Source: Atriophallophorus winterbourni
Taxonomy: Eukaryota; Platyhelminthes; Trematoda; Plagiorchiida; Microphallidae
Direction: 5' to 3'
DNA: 64,000 nt
Assembly: GCA_013407085.1 (NCBI GenBank)
Contig: JACCGJ010000342.1
Location: forward strand, 1-64,000
Shown here: piece by piece, positions 14,423 through 28,269 of the stretch
Layout: every line of letters starts with the position of its first letter
Position numbering within the stretch: position 1 is the first letter of the stretch
Notes under the pieces: model-generated
Databases searched by the model: none
What the model saw: only the letters and a program-made list of their open reading frames with translations
Told to the model about the DNA's origin: nothing
Made by a program: the position numbers and the translations under genes

Positions 14423-14930
14423 CCACGGATAATTAACACATATATCAGACCAACAATGCAGTAAGCTAGTCAAGGATGGTCCCCATGGTTACAGAAGGAC
14501 ATGACCTTGCTGCAACGCGTATACCACCGCGCTACAAAACAGGTGACCAGGCAATATAACAGGCCCTGCAAGGAGAGGATTTTAATCTAAACCTCTTTAA
14601 CATTTTGTACCGTCGTCCAGGGGTGACTTGATCCTGCAGTTCAACATTCTGCATACAGTGGATCATCCACTTGAACATCTGTTTCATCGGCAAGAAGCAC
14701 GTGGTAGCAGATCGCAGGGCAACAATGTAATTATTCCACACTCTAGATCAAATTGTCTAAGGTTTTTCTCTGCTCTCCGAGTTTGTTTTATATGGAACTC
14801 TCTGCCCCCACATATCATTTGTGCATCAAGCCTGAAGATGTTCATGGCTGAACATGACAAGTATATACAAGGTTATACTTGTATGCCAACTGTTATATAG
14901 GGTTTGTACAACGAACCACGATGTTCAGAC
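14415..14930 (+). pseudogene. CR1-like family A, RT C-terminal fragment
   Basis: Reads NTYIRP, then LLQRVYHRATKQVTRQYN, a frameshift, then ILQFNILHTVDHPLEHLF and RVCFIWNSLPPHIICASSLK. This is the CR1-type thumb and connector (NTYIRP.MEY...W.P.L..D..LLERVQ..ATKLV, DLI..F.IL....HPL..LF, R..F...V...WNSLP..VV.A.S...FK). It is the same family as 28.3-29.4 kb, whose sequence also contains HPLEHQFHRQAARGSRS. Confidence 0.82.
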
Positions 14931-14935
14931 ACAGA

Positions 14936-16092
14936 ATCACAAGGTGATTCTTGGTCAAGCGCTCGAGGCGCTTATGGATGACAAAGTAAAGTGTTGCTCA
15001 CATCCCCATCCCGGTCAAGTATATGTTGACTAAATCCAACCTCGCACCAGAATACTCGTGTTGATATTCCATATCGATAAAACATTTGTGTTGTGTTTAT
15101 TTATTCCCTGTATTTTTAATTTGTGGTTACTGTACAGTATTTGTTTTTTTGGACTATTAAAACTTTGAATTACTTTGAATTACTCAAATGTGAAAATCAA
15201 AGGTGGATATTATCATTTTACTTAACGTGTGGGACAACAATGGTGATGATCGGAGCCAAGATCCTCACACGAAGCGCGGGCTATGCACTACTTAATAAAA
15301 TTTCTATTCAAGTACTTCCACATACAACTATCATGATCATTTTGTGAATATTTCGATGGGATTGGCTAGGATGAATAGTCACAAACATAAACAAGATTGA
15401 ATTAGTTATTCTTTTAAATTCTGAATATAAAAAATTGTTCCCTTTAATTTCATTGAATTGCGTGAAGGAAATTGTTGAGAAATAATTGTTTTTCATTAAT
15501 GCAAGAATAGTTAGAAGTATCCAACAGTTTTGACTTTGTATGCATGTTCTTACTAGTTTTAGGGCCTTCAGGATCTGAAATTGATGAAATTATTCCTTAT
15601 TATAAATTATTTTGATAAATATTGTTGTTAATAGAAACGGGAGATTATGAAGCACATATAAATAAACCGTTTACAAACAGAAAGATCATCAATATGCTAC
15701 CGAATTCGTTTCCTTCAACAATACTTCAACTTTCAACTTCCACCATTCATCGCACACTTCCTCTTCATGAAAACGTTGTTTGATATTATGTGTACCGTGT
15801 TAACGTGAAACAGAAAGTTTACTTTTTAATGCGAGATTTTTACATGTTTCTGCATGCGCTTACTTGCACTAGCCGTTTCAGAATCATTCAACTCGTCTGA
15901 AACAAACCCAAGTTCATTTATTGAAAACATTATCAGTTTCACTGAATCTATATTGATCGAAATTTATGTAAAAATGTAAATATCATCTAGACGAACTTCA
16001 TGGCCCTCAATTGACACAATTTACTCAATTTACATTTGATTTAAGCTATTAAAAATTCTTATTCTCAATTAGAAATTGTTAGCTAAGAAACA
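14936..16092. other. No gene seen
   Basis: Contains GTGTTGCTCACATCCCCATCC near 14,990, a motif also found near 34,130 and 36,870. This suggests a shared LINE 3' end. The rest is plain AT-rich DNA. Confidence 0.5.
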
Positions 16093-16935
16093 ATGGACTT
16101 AGGGCTTAGGCTACAAAATATCCCTGCGAAATGTAAAATGCTGCAGCTCGGAAAATCTCTGCACTACACGTATCAGCTTGGCACTCAAGATCTCGTCTGG
16201 ACCACAGCAGAAAAAAATCTTGGTATCTGGGTTTCGTGTAACCTTAAGCATGGACAGCATTGCCGGATGGTGTACAATAAAGCTTGTCGTCTCGAAAGAA
16301 TATTCCGGATGTTTACGCCCGAAACCCTACCCCGGGTAATTAACACGTATATACGTCCTGTTATGGAATATTCCATCCAAGCGTGAACACCATGGCTGAG
16401 GAAGGACATCGAACTACTCCACAGGATTTATCATCGTGCGACAAAGTTGGTCTCCCGGTACATAAATTTGCTTTCTACAGACCGAATGTTAAAACTGAAC
16501 CTACACGATTTTACCCAACTGCGGATACGTAGTGACCTTATGTTGACCTTCAAAATCCTGCATTCTGTAAACCATTCCCTTACACACTTGCTAAAGCCCA
16601 ATGACCTTACTAGAACACGAAGACATTCAAAGGCTTTAAGCATTCCGCGTTCTCGATTGGATATACGTCGTAATTTTTTTCTCGGTAAGAATTTGTTTCA
16701 CTTGGAACTATTTGCCTGAAGAAATCACGCGCTTGGAATCTGTTGAGGTTTTCGCTTCCAAACTCGATGAGTTTATGCTGAACCATGCGGTATGCGAGTG
16801 TCCCTATTAATTTTAGTGATATTTTATATTTTTTTATATATTTTTATATGTTCCATATACCTTGTCTTCCTATGGTTATTGTTAAGCTTAATGCTTTTCT
16901 ACCATACAATTTTCTGAGTTCTGAGTTCTGAGTCC
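16093..16935 (+). pseudogene. CR1-like family B, RT C-terminal half and 3' UTR
   Basis: From MDLGLRLQNIPAKCKMLQLG through DLVWTTAEKNLGIWVSCNLK, ETLPRVINTYIRPVMEYSIQ, LLHRIYHRATKLVSRYINL and IRSDLMLTFKILHSVNHSL to RRNFFLGKNLFHLELFA, then a terminal EFMLNHAVCECPY. One in-frame stop (16,384) and a frameshift break it. The 3' UTR has a run of GAGTTCT units. A closely similar copy lies at 35.3-36.3 kb. Confidence 0.87.
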
Positions 16936-17356
16936 ATTTTTCCATGTTTTTATAATTTTGTAGTGATTTATCCCACAAATTCTTGCATGATCCAGTATGC
17001 CGTGGGATCGTCGCTCGAATCTGTGGAGCCAGAATTTTTCTCAGATAGCGTGTGTCAGAAACCGATGGCTTTCATTGTTATTTAAACTAAAGTTCTTTAG
17101 AATTATACCAATATATTAATGAATGATGCGTTTAAATCGTTGAATCATTGCGGAAAATTTAAGAACGAAGTCAATTATTGCAGATATAAATTCACACAAA
17201 AAAACGGAAATAAACATTGAAGAGTTCATGTTGGACATATACATGTGGTATGCATTCTGATTAGCTAATATCAGAATGAAACTCGAGTAAAAGAGCAATG
17301 TTATGTCGTTGTCCGTTTGATGAATATTTATGAGTGTCTACAACTGATGAGTAGTC

Positions 17357-17371
17357 AATAATAATAATAAT

Positions 17372-17432
<61 letters not shown>

Positions 17433-17496
17433 GTAGTAGTAGTAGTAGTATAATAGTAGTAGTAATAATAATAATAATATTATTATTATTATTAAT
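17357..17496 (+). repeat. Compound (AAT)n/(TAG)n microsatellite
   Basis: AAT units, then about six TAG units, then AAT again, turning into ATT at the right end. It is about 140 bp of imperfect trinucleotide repeat. Confidence 0.92.
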
Positions 17497-17830
17497 GATA
17501 ATTTACTAGGAACCATTAAGCGATTCAATATAATATGATTAAAATAATATATTTATATTGTCAAGTTTAGTTGCCCATAAAGCATAGTTTAAAAACTAAA
17601 TCCCAATGAATCCCACTAGAAACGAATAACGAGATTCTCAGGTGTGTCATTGGACGGCAGCTTTTCATGACGATACGTGAAATAAACGTTGGTCGTTGCA
17701 ATGAAATTCGATTGACTACACCAAGTTTAAACACTGTTGCCGCAGATCTTTTTTCATCAATTTTCTACCGGATCCACTAATTTGCGAATTTGAAACAAAA
17801 TGTGTGAAAAATGTAGTACAACACTACGTC

Positions 17831-17832
<2 letters not shown>

Positions 17833-17876
<44 letters not shown>

Positions 17877-17930
17877 TATATTATATATATGATAATTATA
17901 TATATATAGGGATATATATAAGATATAATA
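17833..17930 (+). repeat. (AT)n-rich tract
   Basis: A perfect AT run of about 38 bp grades into imperfect TATA-rich sequence containing GATATATATA blocks. Confidence 0.9.
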
Positions 17931-19089
17931 TAAGATACCCCATGAACTTAGCTGCGAAACTTATCATTGAGAAATCTCAATATCGAACATAATTGCTTTG
18001 TTGAGCGAAATACGGTGTCAAAATACTGAATCACTTCGTGATTCACACGAAAGAACTAGAGACGTTCAAGAATGACTGATGCAGTGAGAATTGACCCGTT
18101 CGCGAACATTTGAAAAACCAATTTTTGGTTTCAAGTAAAAACATTTCATATCAATAATGTTTCAACGTTACTTTTGATTTTCAGTGATAATAAAATTTAA
18201 TTATATGACCCAAGCAAGGTTGATGATTCATTTAATTGATTCAATCGGAATAAGTGAAAGATTATACTGAAAAACATCCATGACTAAGTAAATCAAACCA
18301 TTCACCAACTGCTTGATACGTCTACAACTTTTAAGTAAGCAACGTATATGTTTTACAATCGACAAACCTGAATCAGTAAGTCGCCGAACGTTGTCGAGTT
18401 TTGGCTCACGACCTTAAAATAAGTGTTCAAAGTAACTTGTGATTTTAGTTAAAAAATCGATAAACCTCGTCATTTTGGCATGAACGCTGATACGAACAAA
18501 TGTTTAATACGCGTATGCTTGTATGGATCTATCAAGAGTTGAAAAATCAAATTTGATAAAGAATTCTAGTAGTGAACAATAAACATTTGATAATGGCCAT
18601 AGTGCTGTGCTGTAGAAGAGGTTGTAATACATTTTGGGTCATACGCTTCCGGTATATATCCATGGGCGACATCGATCATTTGAATTGCTAGTAAGTTGAA
18701 TAGGTTGTTATGTTTGCTACCGAATTTCTTCCTTTTTAATACGAGATAAATACACGATCTGAAACCATGAAAATGGTTCATGCAAGTCAACGCAGATTGC
18801 GTTTACTCAATATTTACTCAATATTGTCCCGGGAGCTAAACGAATTTTAAATTTCATAACAAGCTGGTATAAGTAGTGGAGCGAATGGTATCTTCGGTTC
18901 TATTAACGCGAAGCACTACATCTGATAAGTCTCCAGCTGCAGAGAAGACAAATCTTTTCATATTTCCGAGCGATGCCGGGACATTGTTTGCACATTGGTA
19001 GGCTTGAAAAAGTGAGGTTTGAATCTTTTCAAGAAAAATTATAACCACGGCACGCCGATCGAGAAGTGCTTGTAAGCAATCAATACGCG

Positions 19090-21420
19090 AATGGTATATT
19101 ATGTTTAGTAACCAATATGTTCTTTTGGCCTAATTCAGTCAATGTCAACCATAAATGTACATCACGATCTCGCGAATGTTCATGTTCTACTGCTTTTCGA
19201 ATGACTAAACGGGAGGAACAATCTCTCCCGAGGCGCTTGCAACGATAGGAAGAACTCGCTCGTAGGGCGTCATTTATACGCCGGCGACGTGATCTGCGTT
19301 CAGCAGCCAAGAGCTGTATATTCTCCTACACAGTACACAGACGAAGCTTTACACATTTTCTTTAATGTGAGCGGTCAAGTGCTAGTTCTTCCCAACTCGC
19401 AAGGTCAATGCAAGAGATTTCATATCTCTTTTGAAAACGTCTTTGTACCGCAAATGCTGTCTTCCCAATGGTCGACTTCCTAATTGCAACACACCATAGA
19501 GTTGATCTTTCGGAATACGACCATTTTCCATTCTGTAGACATGACATGCCGTAATAGGTGAACATGTTCTGTAGACCAGCTTTTGAATGCACTTCAGCAT
19601 TAGTCACTCTGTCCATCCACAATATGTTCAAAATACGACGTATGCTTCGGAGATGGAAAGCACTCAGCTTCCGTTCGTGTCTTGCGTGGGTGGTCCAGGT
19701 TTCACTGCCGTAAAATAAAGCATTTATACGCACGCGCTGTATACCATCATGTTTTTATTAACAGTCAGCTTGCGGTTACCCCAAACATGAGAGTTCAATC
19801 GAGACAGAATGACAGCTGCTCTGCCAATCTGCTTATCAATCTCCGTGTCTAGAAAGAGGTTATCCGCAATGGAGGAACAAGGTATGTGAGATGATGTACT
19901 GATACAAGCTGACAGATTCCAACAGTGATGATGGGAGGCGATACAGTCCCTTGACGAAGGACTTTGGTCTTCCTCATGCTGATTGTTAGCCCAAAGTCGT
20001 TGCATGCCGGCGAAAAACAGTCCATTAGCGACTCGAGGTGCTGTTGGGGGTGAGCAATGAAGCCTGCATCGTTTGAATAAGCAGGTCACAGATTAGCACA
20101 TTTCCTGCATTTGTTTGAGCTTTCAACCGGTTCAGGTTAAAAAGCTTGCTTTCGCTTCGTGTGCGTAGGTAAATGCCTTCTGTCCTCATCCTAAAAAAGT
20201 GCTTCAGAAGCAAAGCAGAGATAATGCCGAACAGTGTAGGTACAAGAAAACAACCATTTCTGAGGCCTCGGCGAAATTCGAAGGCTTCTGAACAGAAACC
20301 GAAAAAAAGATCTTAGCCCTTCGTGCCTCATTGTAACAAAATAACATTCTTGGTGTCCGCCTAGCAGATCAAGCGTTTTGAAAAGACCCTCCCTGCTGAC
20401 GTAGTCGATTTCTTTCGTTAAATCCATAAAAACAGCGTAAAATGGTACAAGCTGTTCCCGACACTTTTCTTGATGTTTTCTCAGGGCAAAGATCATGTCA
20501 ACGGTTGATTTTCCCTTGCGGAAGCCACATTGAGATTCGGAGTAAATTCTATCAGCTAAAAGATGCAGCCGGATCTGTAAGATTTTAGCGAACAGTTTGC
20601 TTACAACATTCAGAAAGAAAATTTTTCTTTAATTGTTGTAGTCGTCTCTATCTCCGTTATTATTAAATAGCGTGATGATCTTTGTGTCTCTTGTGGGACA
20701 AACTCTTCCTGCCAGGACTGAAAAAGCAAATGGTGAAGAGGTTGTAATAATGCTGCTCTACAGCAATTGATGATCTTATGTGAAATTCCCTAGTCACCCT
20801 GGGTCTTTCTTTCGCTAAGCGGTCGATTGCCCTAATGATTTCATTAAGATTAGGGGAGTATCTAGATATTCAATAGTCGGCAACCGCTCAACATTTTCAA
20901 ATACATGTGGTAAAACCGTACACTCCCTAGAGTAGAGCGAGGAGAAGTGATCTACCCATCTTTCCATCTGCTGAGTTTCATCCACAATCAGGTTACCAGA
21001 TACAAACTTAATGGATCCGTTTAAATTTTTTTGTGACCAATGGCTCTCCTGGTACCATCACACATACCATGAATATTTCCAGTATCCGAAGCTATTTATA
21101 TACTTAGTGTAATTTCAGTCGAAGAGTAATTTGCACATCGTCTTGCAGTCAGGTGGATCCTATTTCTAGCTGCTATTAGATTTAGTAAGTCTGCGTCTGT
21201 TGGCATACCTTTGAAACTCAAGAATGCTTAACTTTACTCATCCAGCACAGCAGTCATCTCAAAAGCTTTTGTTTCGAACCAGTCACTCGTTCGAGCTTTC
21301 TTCGGACCGTAAGTGGAAAGTGTGGCTCGGCATATGCAGCTTTTTATCGTATCCTAGTTTTCTAAAGCCGATCCGAGTGGAATTGTCTTGTTCAACTTGG
21401 CGAATCAAAAGTTTATCCTT
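19090..21420 (-). pseudogene. RTE-like LINE, linker through RT to C-terminal finger
   Basis: The longest LINE copy, read on the minus strand with several frameshifts and stops. In order: the endonuclease-RT linker (YGPKKARTSDWFE, later QMERWVDHFSSLYS) near 21.3-20.9 kb; RT fingers and palm (LFAKILQIRL, SQCGFRKGKSTVDMIFALR, VFMDLTK) at 20.65-20.35 kb; thumb and connector (IGRAAVILSRLNSHVWGNRK) near 19.8 kb; ALFYGSETWTTHARH and RRILNILWMDRVTNAEVHSK near 19.7-19.6 kb; IGRQHLRYKDVFKRDMKSL near 19.45 kb; and a CCHC-like C-terminus (AAERRSRRRRI...GRDCSSRL) to about 19.1 kb. The 5' end is truncated and the endonuclease is missing. Confidence 0.88.
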
Positions 21421-22202
21421 TTAATACGAAGATAATATTTCGCGGTTGAAGACATGCATAGCTGCAGGAATCCTAGCTACTTTCACAAAAAGCGTTTGTA
21501 TAATATTTATTGGTCGCATTTTAATAACAAAGGAAATATCATATAACTCATAGCTAATTATTCGAAAACAGTGTATTTTATTAATTATACACACGTTATT
21601 TTTGATGACGAAATAAATGTGGCAGTTAGGTAACTGAGGAAGAGGCCTTGAAACAATATATAATCGGTTCCGATTCACCGTTCCAACGAATGCTCTCGTT
21701 CAGTTAACATCGAAAGTTAAGGTATGGAAAGATATTCGTATGTTATTTAGATAAGCAAAAGGCGATTGGAAGTGACAACTCAAAAACATCGAAGCAGTTT
21801 TACTTTCCAAAACATATTTTGAAAGCTGATTATTGAACACTTACTCTCTGCTTCGTTTTTGTAGAATACTGGTAACAAATGTACAAATTAAATTATGTGC
21901 TGTACATCGTCGTGGTAAATTGAAACATTTTGAGTAGTCGATGTATACATTAGATAAATAGTGTAAATTCTAACTGCAAACTCTACTGAGGTCGCTAACA
22001 TAAGAAAAATCTGGTTAAATTTGGTAACAAAAACTGATAGTTTGAGAACCAGCAGTTAAAAGATGTATCAACTCGTCCAACTATTCTGGCAACGCAGGAA
22101 GGTGTATTTTTGTTTCCTGTCGCAAACATTGAGATAGATTGACAAGGTATCATGTTGTGATTAGGAATTTGAACATCATATTACTTTGGAAGAACCTTAT
22201 TC

Positions 22203-22318
22203 AATGGTGGCATACAAGTATAACTTTGTTTACCACTTTACCACTGTTTCAAGAATCATTGCACAAGATCTTACTGTGATGACGTCAAACGAGCATAAAT
22301 TGATTGTGGTGTGTACTT
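22203..22318 (-). repeat. R1 repeat, single arm
   Basis: Contains TATAACTTTGTTTACCACTT, CCACTGTTTCAAG, ATCTTACTGTGATGACG and ends TTGTGGTGTGTACTTG, in the order of the right R1 arm. Confidence 0.65.
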
Positions 22319-22839
22319 GAATAGAAAGGGAGCACAATAATAAATTAAATCTGATACAATTACATATATTTGCTACGATCTTTTCGAGGCAAATGATTTT
22401 TGGTAGGGACCAAATAGGTTTAACCCTATACAAATAAAATAGACTATCTAGAATCCATTTTTACCGCGCCAGAAAGTTAAACGCATAATATGATGAAACT
22501 TACGTTTTCTTTTATCGTGGTTCCAATATACTTCAAATTGAGTAAAAACAAAAATGATAATAAGTTTAATGCCATCTCATATCACACACACACACATTCA
22601 AACATTAATTAAAAAATCCGTAAACATTTTTTAGCAAAACTAAACAACGACGTATTAACACAAAATGTGTCGATTTCGATTTACAGCCCTAACCGTTTTC
22701 AATCATCCACGTCGTCTTCCCTGACGAGACTTGATTTTGTCTTACATATTTGACTACAGCAAAACAATGTTTGCTATGCTTATTCAATCTATGTTGCTCT
22801 CATAATGAAATAGGCTCAGATATTGACTCAGACTGTTCC

Positions 22840-22945
22840 CTAGACACGACAAAATTTAGACGAAATTTTGCCGTTGCAGTTGGTTTTACGTGGAACAATC
22901 TGCCAGAGTATTCTATGAATTCCCTTGAATCGAACAATCTATGAG
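22840..22945 (+). pseudogene. Possible CR1-like terminal scrap
   Basis: The frame reads LDTTKFRRNFAVAVGFTWNN then LPEYSMNSLES, resembling the CR1 terminal pattern R.DIRRNFF..R....WN.LP..V....S. It is short and isolated, so this is a suggestion only. Confidence 0.4.
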
Positions 22946-23130
22946 ATAAATCTTGATGCCATTTGTGTTTACGTGATTCTTGTACTGTTCAGTAAGCAAC
23001 CAAACCGCTTTTGTACTTATTAATTTATTGAATCGAATTGAGTATACAAGACACCATGTATTGTCAGATATTTATTACTGGTTAGCGTTGTTAAATCTCG
23101 ATTTGTCTGGATCTAAAATATATTGATCTA

Positions 23131-23134
<4 letters not shown>

Positions 23135-23166
<32 letters not shown>
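23135..23166 (+). repeat. (AT)n microsatellite
   Basis: About 16 AT units, isolated in AT-rich DNA. Confidence 0.9.
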
Positions 23167-23169
<3 letters not shown>

Positions 23170-24154
23170 GTTTTTCCGCAGTTCTTAATGCACTTCTTAA
23201 CAAATTCATTATTTTCGGAAAATGCATGCTTGTGTATAAACTGAGACAAATTGTGAATGCGCAAAAGAATTAACATTTACATACGGTAGAATCGCTCGCC
23301 TCCGAAATCCAATGGTATCTCAGCAACTGCTGAAAAAATGATTAGTCGTATTTTTATTGTTTGATTAGCCGATCTTGCTACCTTCCAGCTCGATATATGA
23401 CTCCGTCCTATTCAACATTTACTTTCAAACATTTTAATGTATATATGTAGCATATTTAAAGCATAAAAATTACACCGGGCGTGCGTGAAATATTGTGCAC
23501 TTTAGTTATTTTGAAATACGCTGGTTATCATATTCGATTTTGAACAAATATCTATCCAAAATTGAAATAATGCTATTTAGGAAATTTTGGGTAGGCACAA
23601 CTCTCATCACAAAAGCCGGTATCTTTCAAGCTCGCTGAAGACGATTTGAGGATTCAATGATTTATGGTTACAACGTCAATACTTTACGACACCACAAGAT
23701 TACATAATGAATGAAAAATTGAAAAATATAATAGTATAAATGGAATAGAGAATATCAAATGTAAGGCTCATGAATGATTTTCTTTTGCATGTGTAAGTCT
23801 AATTTCGCTTTAAACATCGCCAGACAAAGGAGAGTCCAATGCATGTTGAGATACGAAATTCCAAAGAAATATAGCACGTTCGGCGAAAAATGGCGCCGAC
23901 AATCAATACTGGAACTTCGAACATAAATGGTCAAGGTATTTCTGCGTGTCAATTTCTAATCACACACATCAAACATGTGTTTTAGTGCAATTCCTCTAAA
24001 GGACAGAATAATATCGCGGCGTATCATACTTTGGATAATGTCAATCTTTCGGCAATCTTTCGTTGCACGGAAGATTGCGAAGACCTATCTCTAACTTTGT
24101 TGCCCTGCCATAGATTTTATAAAAGAGAGCAATACCTTTTCGCAGCCAAGGAGC

Positions 24155-24278
24155 ACAGACCTCCACCTCATACACCATCGCAGGGCAGAGGTAGATATTC
24201 ATTATCCTGGGCAACGTTATCCACGAGATAATAAACGCCTACACTCGACCTACAATGGAGTGTGAAGTGGAGGTCTGT
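24155..24278. repeat. 124-bp segment with 22-bp inverted ends
   Basis: ACAGACCTCCACCTCATACACC (24,155-24,176) is nearly complementary to the end at 24,257-24,278 (GGAGTGTGAAGTGGAGGTCTG). The interior is not palindromic. It resembles a miniature inverted-repeat element, but no target duplication is visible. Confidence 0.55.
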
Positions 24279-26175
24279 ATTCTTAATTATTCTCATAAAA
24301 TTTGCATAAACGTTTCAGCACGACACTTTTCTCTTATTTGAGTAAATGAATGCAGGCGTTTGATTCTTATTCGATCATATTTGATATCCAGATTTCCTAA
24401 CATTCATGATTGAACATAACGAACTAAGCGCTAGGCTACAGCAATTATTTTTTCCGTATATTGCCGAGGCTCTTAGTTACAATTAGGAATTTGCATTATA
24501 TGCAGCATTTTTCGTAAATACGCAAGTTAATTGCTGCCTTCGCCTTGGCGTGCTCAGAATTAATTTTTCACACGCATTTTTATATTTTCCGTCAACAAGA
24601 AACAATTCGTTTTCTGACACGCTTTAGCTTCTTTCTGTCTAGACGAAGGCACTTTTTGTAATTTAAACAATTGTGATTTGAAACTTGAACATTGGGAATT
24701 TTAAAATCGTGCATCTCGAAATTTCATCAACTTCCATCACCACGCTTGTTGCTGCTGTAGACAAAACCGGATTCGAATGTGACCCGCAATCTCAAAATTG
24801 ACATTAAACTTCAAACATTCTCCCATGTTCGCTATTCGTAATAAAAAAATGTCAAATTATTTTGATTGGATAAAAATTCGTAAAAATGAAAAGGCCTCTT
24901 TCTTCTTTTTCTCACTTTGTCACGTTATTACGTTCTCGAAGAAAAATAATTGCTGGCTGAATAATAATGATTGTGAGACAAAATTTAATTTAACTCACAA
25001 CTGCCGTCTTCTGTCGGATACACTTTAGAAGCAAACGACGATTTTGTGTCACTCGTATAAAACATATAAAATCAGAATACGAATGTTTTAACAAGTTATT
25101 CGTAACCACACGCATACAATAGTACATACCGTCGGCATTAGCTATGGAAGAAAGTAATAAACATTTTAATCTATAGTACATGATGATAAACCCATCTAGC
25201 ATTCCACATATATTTCATTCCCACTGTTGATATCCAAAATGAACTTTTTGAGCATGTACGAATTCGTAAATTACGAATCTCCATATTTACTAATCCATTA
25301 ATACGAGCTTCGGATATTTCCTGATGGGGTATGTGAATCATTTTGCTCTTAATTAACGGCACCATATCATACAAATTGAGGTAAATTAAAATTTTCCTTT
25401 CGAAAAAACTAAAGAAGATTTTCATTTAATCAAAATGTGAAGGTATGGAATGCATAGCAAATCGTGCCAAGCATGAACTATTGCATGTATACATATGCAG
25501 AAATCTGTTTTACGGCATACCACAAGGCAGAAATCACATAAAATGTTGATTACAACAATCGCATTTGGTCAAGGACTGGATTTCTGCGGAATTGCTTGAG
25601 AACGGTTCTTTTCACATGATCGGAAAATGCTTTTTTTGATTGAACGGTATGCAGTAGGACAAGTTTGTTCTAACAATACAAGAATGGTGGGGGCTTGTAG
25701 TGAACCGCTTCGCTCGAAATCGAATGACAAATTATAGCAACGTGAAACTGCGCATACATTGAAGATACTGTTGTAGTATCGAGATTCACGCACAAAATAT
25801 ATGCGTGTCCTATTCTTTGACACATGCATAATATCAGGGTAGAACAAATAGTGCCCTCTTCTGTTTTAAGATTCGTGAGTGCGACCGGTTAATGTTTGAA
25901 AGATTGGAACAGGAAATGCGATTTGAACTCATTCGATCTGAGGTAATAATCACGCCATCCTTACACAAACCCAATCATATTTGTAAATAATATTATGAGT
26001 TCGCAGGGCTTATCAGTGTGTTATTGTATGATTGTACACATGTCAATACCAGATTTTCCACTCACAAACAAGTAAGATATCTGAAAGATTTAATCAAAAA
26101 TGAACATTATTACAGACAAAAGTCAGGTGATGATTGAAATCTCACTTTCGTTATAGCAAGCATTTCCATCGTATA

Positions 26176-26255
26176 CAGCCCAAGACCGATTTCGTGCTGT
26201 TTGCACAAATCGGGTAGAGACAGAGAGATCAGGATTCGCAAGTTAAGCTATTTCG
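26176..26255 (+). repeat. R1 repeat, partial arm
   Basis: CCAAGACCGATTTCGTGCTG, TTTGCACAAATCGGGTAGAG and AGAGATCAGGATTCGCA follow the outer half of the R1 left arm. Confidence 0.55.
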
Positions 26256-28269
26256 AAAAATTCATAACTGGTCATTATAAAATAATTCTGTTCTAGGATA
26301 AAGAGATTTAACTCTGGAGCAGGCTAAAATATCTAGTGAATTTCAGTTGAAAACCGAATTTCAATTATTATTAAATGACGATTGAAAAGCAGGATGGAAG
26401 AACACGAACAGTTTTGTTGTTGTTGTTGCCACTCTCAGTTTATGCGTGTTCGAAAGCTGACAATCGAACGTAGATCTGACGTTTTGCAATAAATAATGTC
26501 AACACAAAGATTAATTTTTGCTTGAAGTCAGAATCTATTACGGAGTAGTTTATGACGTTCTATTAACTGGACAGAAAGAGAAGTGCTTCTGATTGTGACG
26601 CAAATTAATTTTATGCACCGAAAACATTTGCTCATGGTTTATCGCATGCGGGAGAGTTGAACATGAGTTATAAATGTTGCGATTTAATGCGCAGACAAAT
26701 CCATTGACGGAATTAATCTGATGATTGCTTCCTAGCACGGTTTTTAATGATCAATTCGGAATTAACATTGAGTTTCTAATCTAAATAGGACTGAAACTTT
26801 GATCAAACATTATGAAGTAATTTGAATTTTTTAATGTTTTTCGAAATATGAGATAAGCATTTTACAAAATGTACAGATAAAAGAATTATTCGATGGTGTT
26901 ATCTAATTTACCGTGCTCGCAAAACATGTGCATATTCACAATTTGGCTTCAAATATTCTAAATTACAACATTCTAATTTCAGTGAGCATATATGTGAATT
27001 TTGACCACGGGCATTACAATGTGTCAAATTAATATTTCGGCAAGCACAAAAACAAGCCATCAGAATAAGCACGAGAGATTAAAATCTGTAGCAAGCTTTT
27101 TGTCAAAACTGCGGAGCTGCGAAGTATATTTCCGATAATTGCGAATCACAAGCTTCCGAATGATACGCATATCATCACAATTCGGCACAAAAGGAAAGCA
27201 GAAAGAACCCACTAAATCAACGACAACAATCATGAGTTCAGGAAGGATTCCATCTGAATGCTTCACGCGAAAACATTATCAGAAACATCAGGAGACTGAT
27301 AACGTTTAGCCACTTTGAAGCGATATGTAGTTCATCAAGGTCAGTCATACGAGTATTGCATGACGAGGCCTAAAATCTAACCGGTTGACATGAAATCTAA
27401 TCACAAATCAGATTATTTTTTGTTTGTGTTTTGTTGTTTATCATGTGCATGAATAACGCGTTAGACCGATCGGTTCTCTCTTGCGTTTCTGAGTGAGTGA
27501 ATGCAATTAGGGTTGGACTTGTGGACCTCAAATGTTGAATCGATAAGCAGCTTCAAGCGGCTGTAAAATGCGGTAGGTGACGTGGTTGATGTTGGGACAA
27601 GTGTGATGTAGCTTGTGCAAAGTGGACTCTATAACATGAAACGTGAATCCGCTGTTGTTTGATATGACGAGAACTTTTTTCTGTATACCCCAAATACTAC
27701 AATATGATTGAAAGGCAGAATTAGTTAGAATAAGGATTCATAAACCTTTATCCAAAAGCCAACATGGAATTTGTTTGAAAAATTACTTACCCTCGGTGGC
27801 AATGGAAGCTGTTAAATAATTTCGAATTGAAATAATTTTTAAGTCACCACACTAGAAATCTGATTCAACTAAGATGAAATTAAATTTATTCATGTTAATT
27901 GAAACAAATTGATATATCTCACTTATGCCAGTTTGTTTTCTCGATTTCGTATCGCTTAAATGTGATTATCTGACATCCACTTGCGGTTTGTTTAACTCGA
28001 ATTCGTAGACACCACCTGATGAGTGTCAATTGAACGGAACTAGAAATTGAGCGTCATCTATTGGAACCAGCATCGACACAAACTTCTACGAGAAATTAAA
28101 ATTATCAGTAAACACCTGAGAACCGATGCTATCATGGAAGTTACCGAAACTCCTGGTACTGAGCATAGCGATACCGGGAATCCTGGTCTAAGATACGGAA
28201 GTCGACTGACTTTATCGGAGTCGGCGGTTTAAAATCCCATTAACACCAACCCCACCATCTTTGACACAT

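Larger units (their letters stand above)
23167..28046. other. Long stretch without recognised gene
   Basis: Apart from the 124-bp inverted-end segment (24,155) and a partial R1 arm (26,176), nothing is recognisable. Single open frames up to about 92 codons look random. Confidence 0.55.

Noticed and set aside
17340..17360. CTGATGAG near 17,348 as another hammerhead
   Set aside because: No GAAA partner or stem II follows; the sequence runs into a microsatellite. The same applies to CTGATGAG near 28,018 and 30,093.
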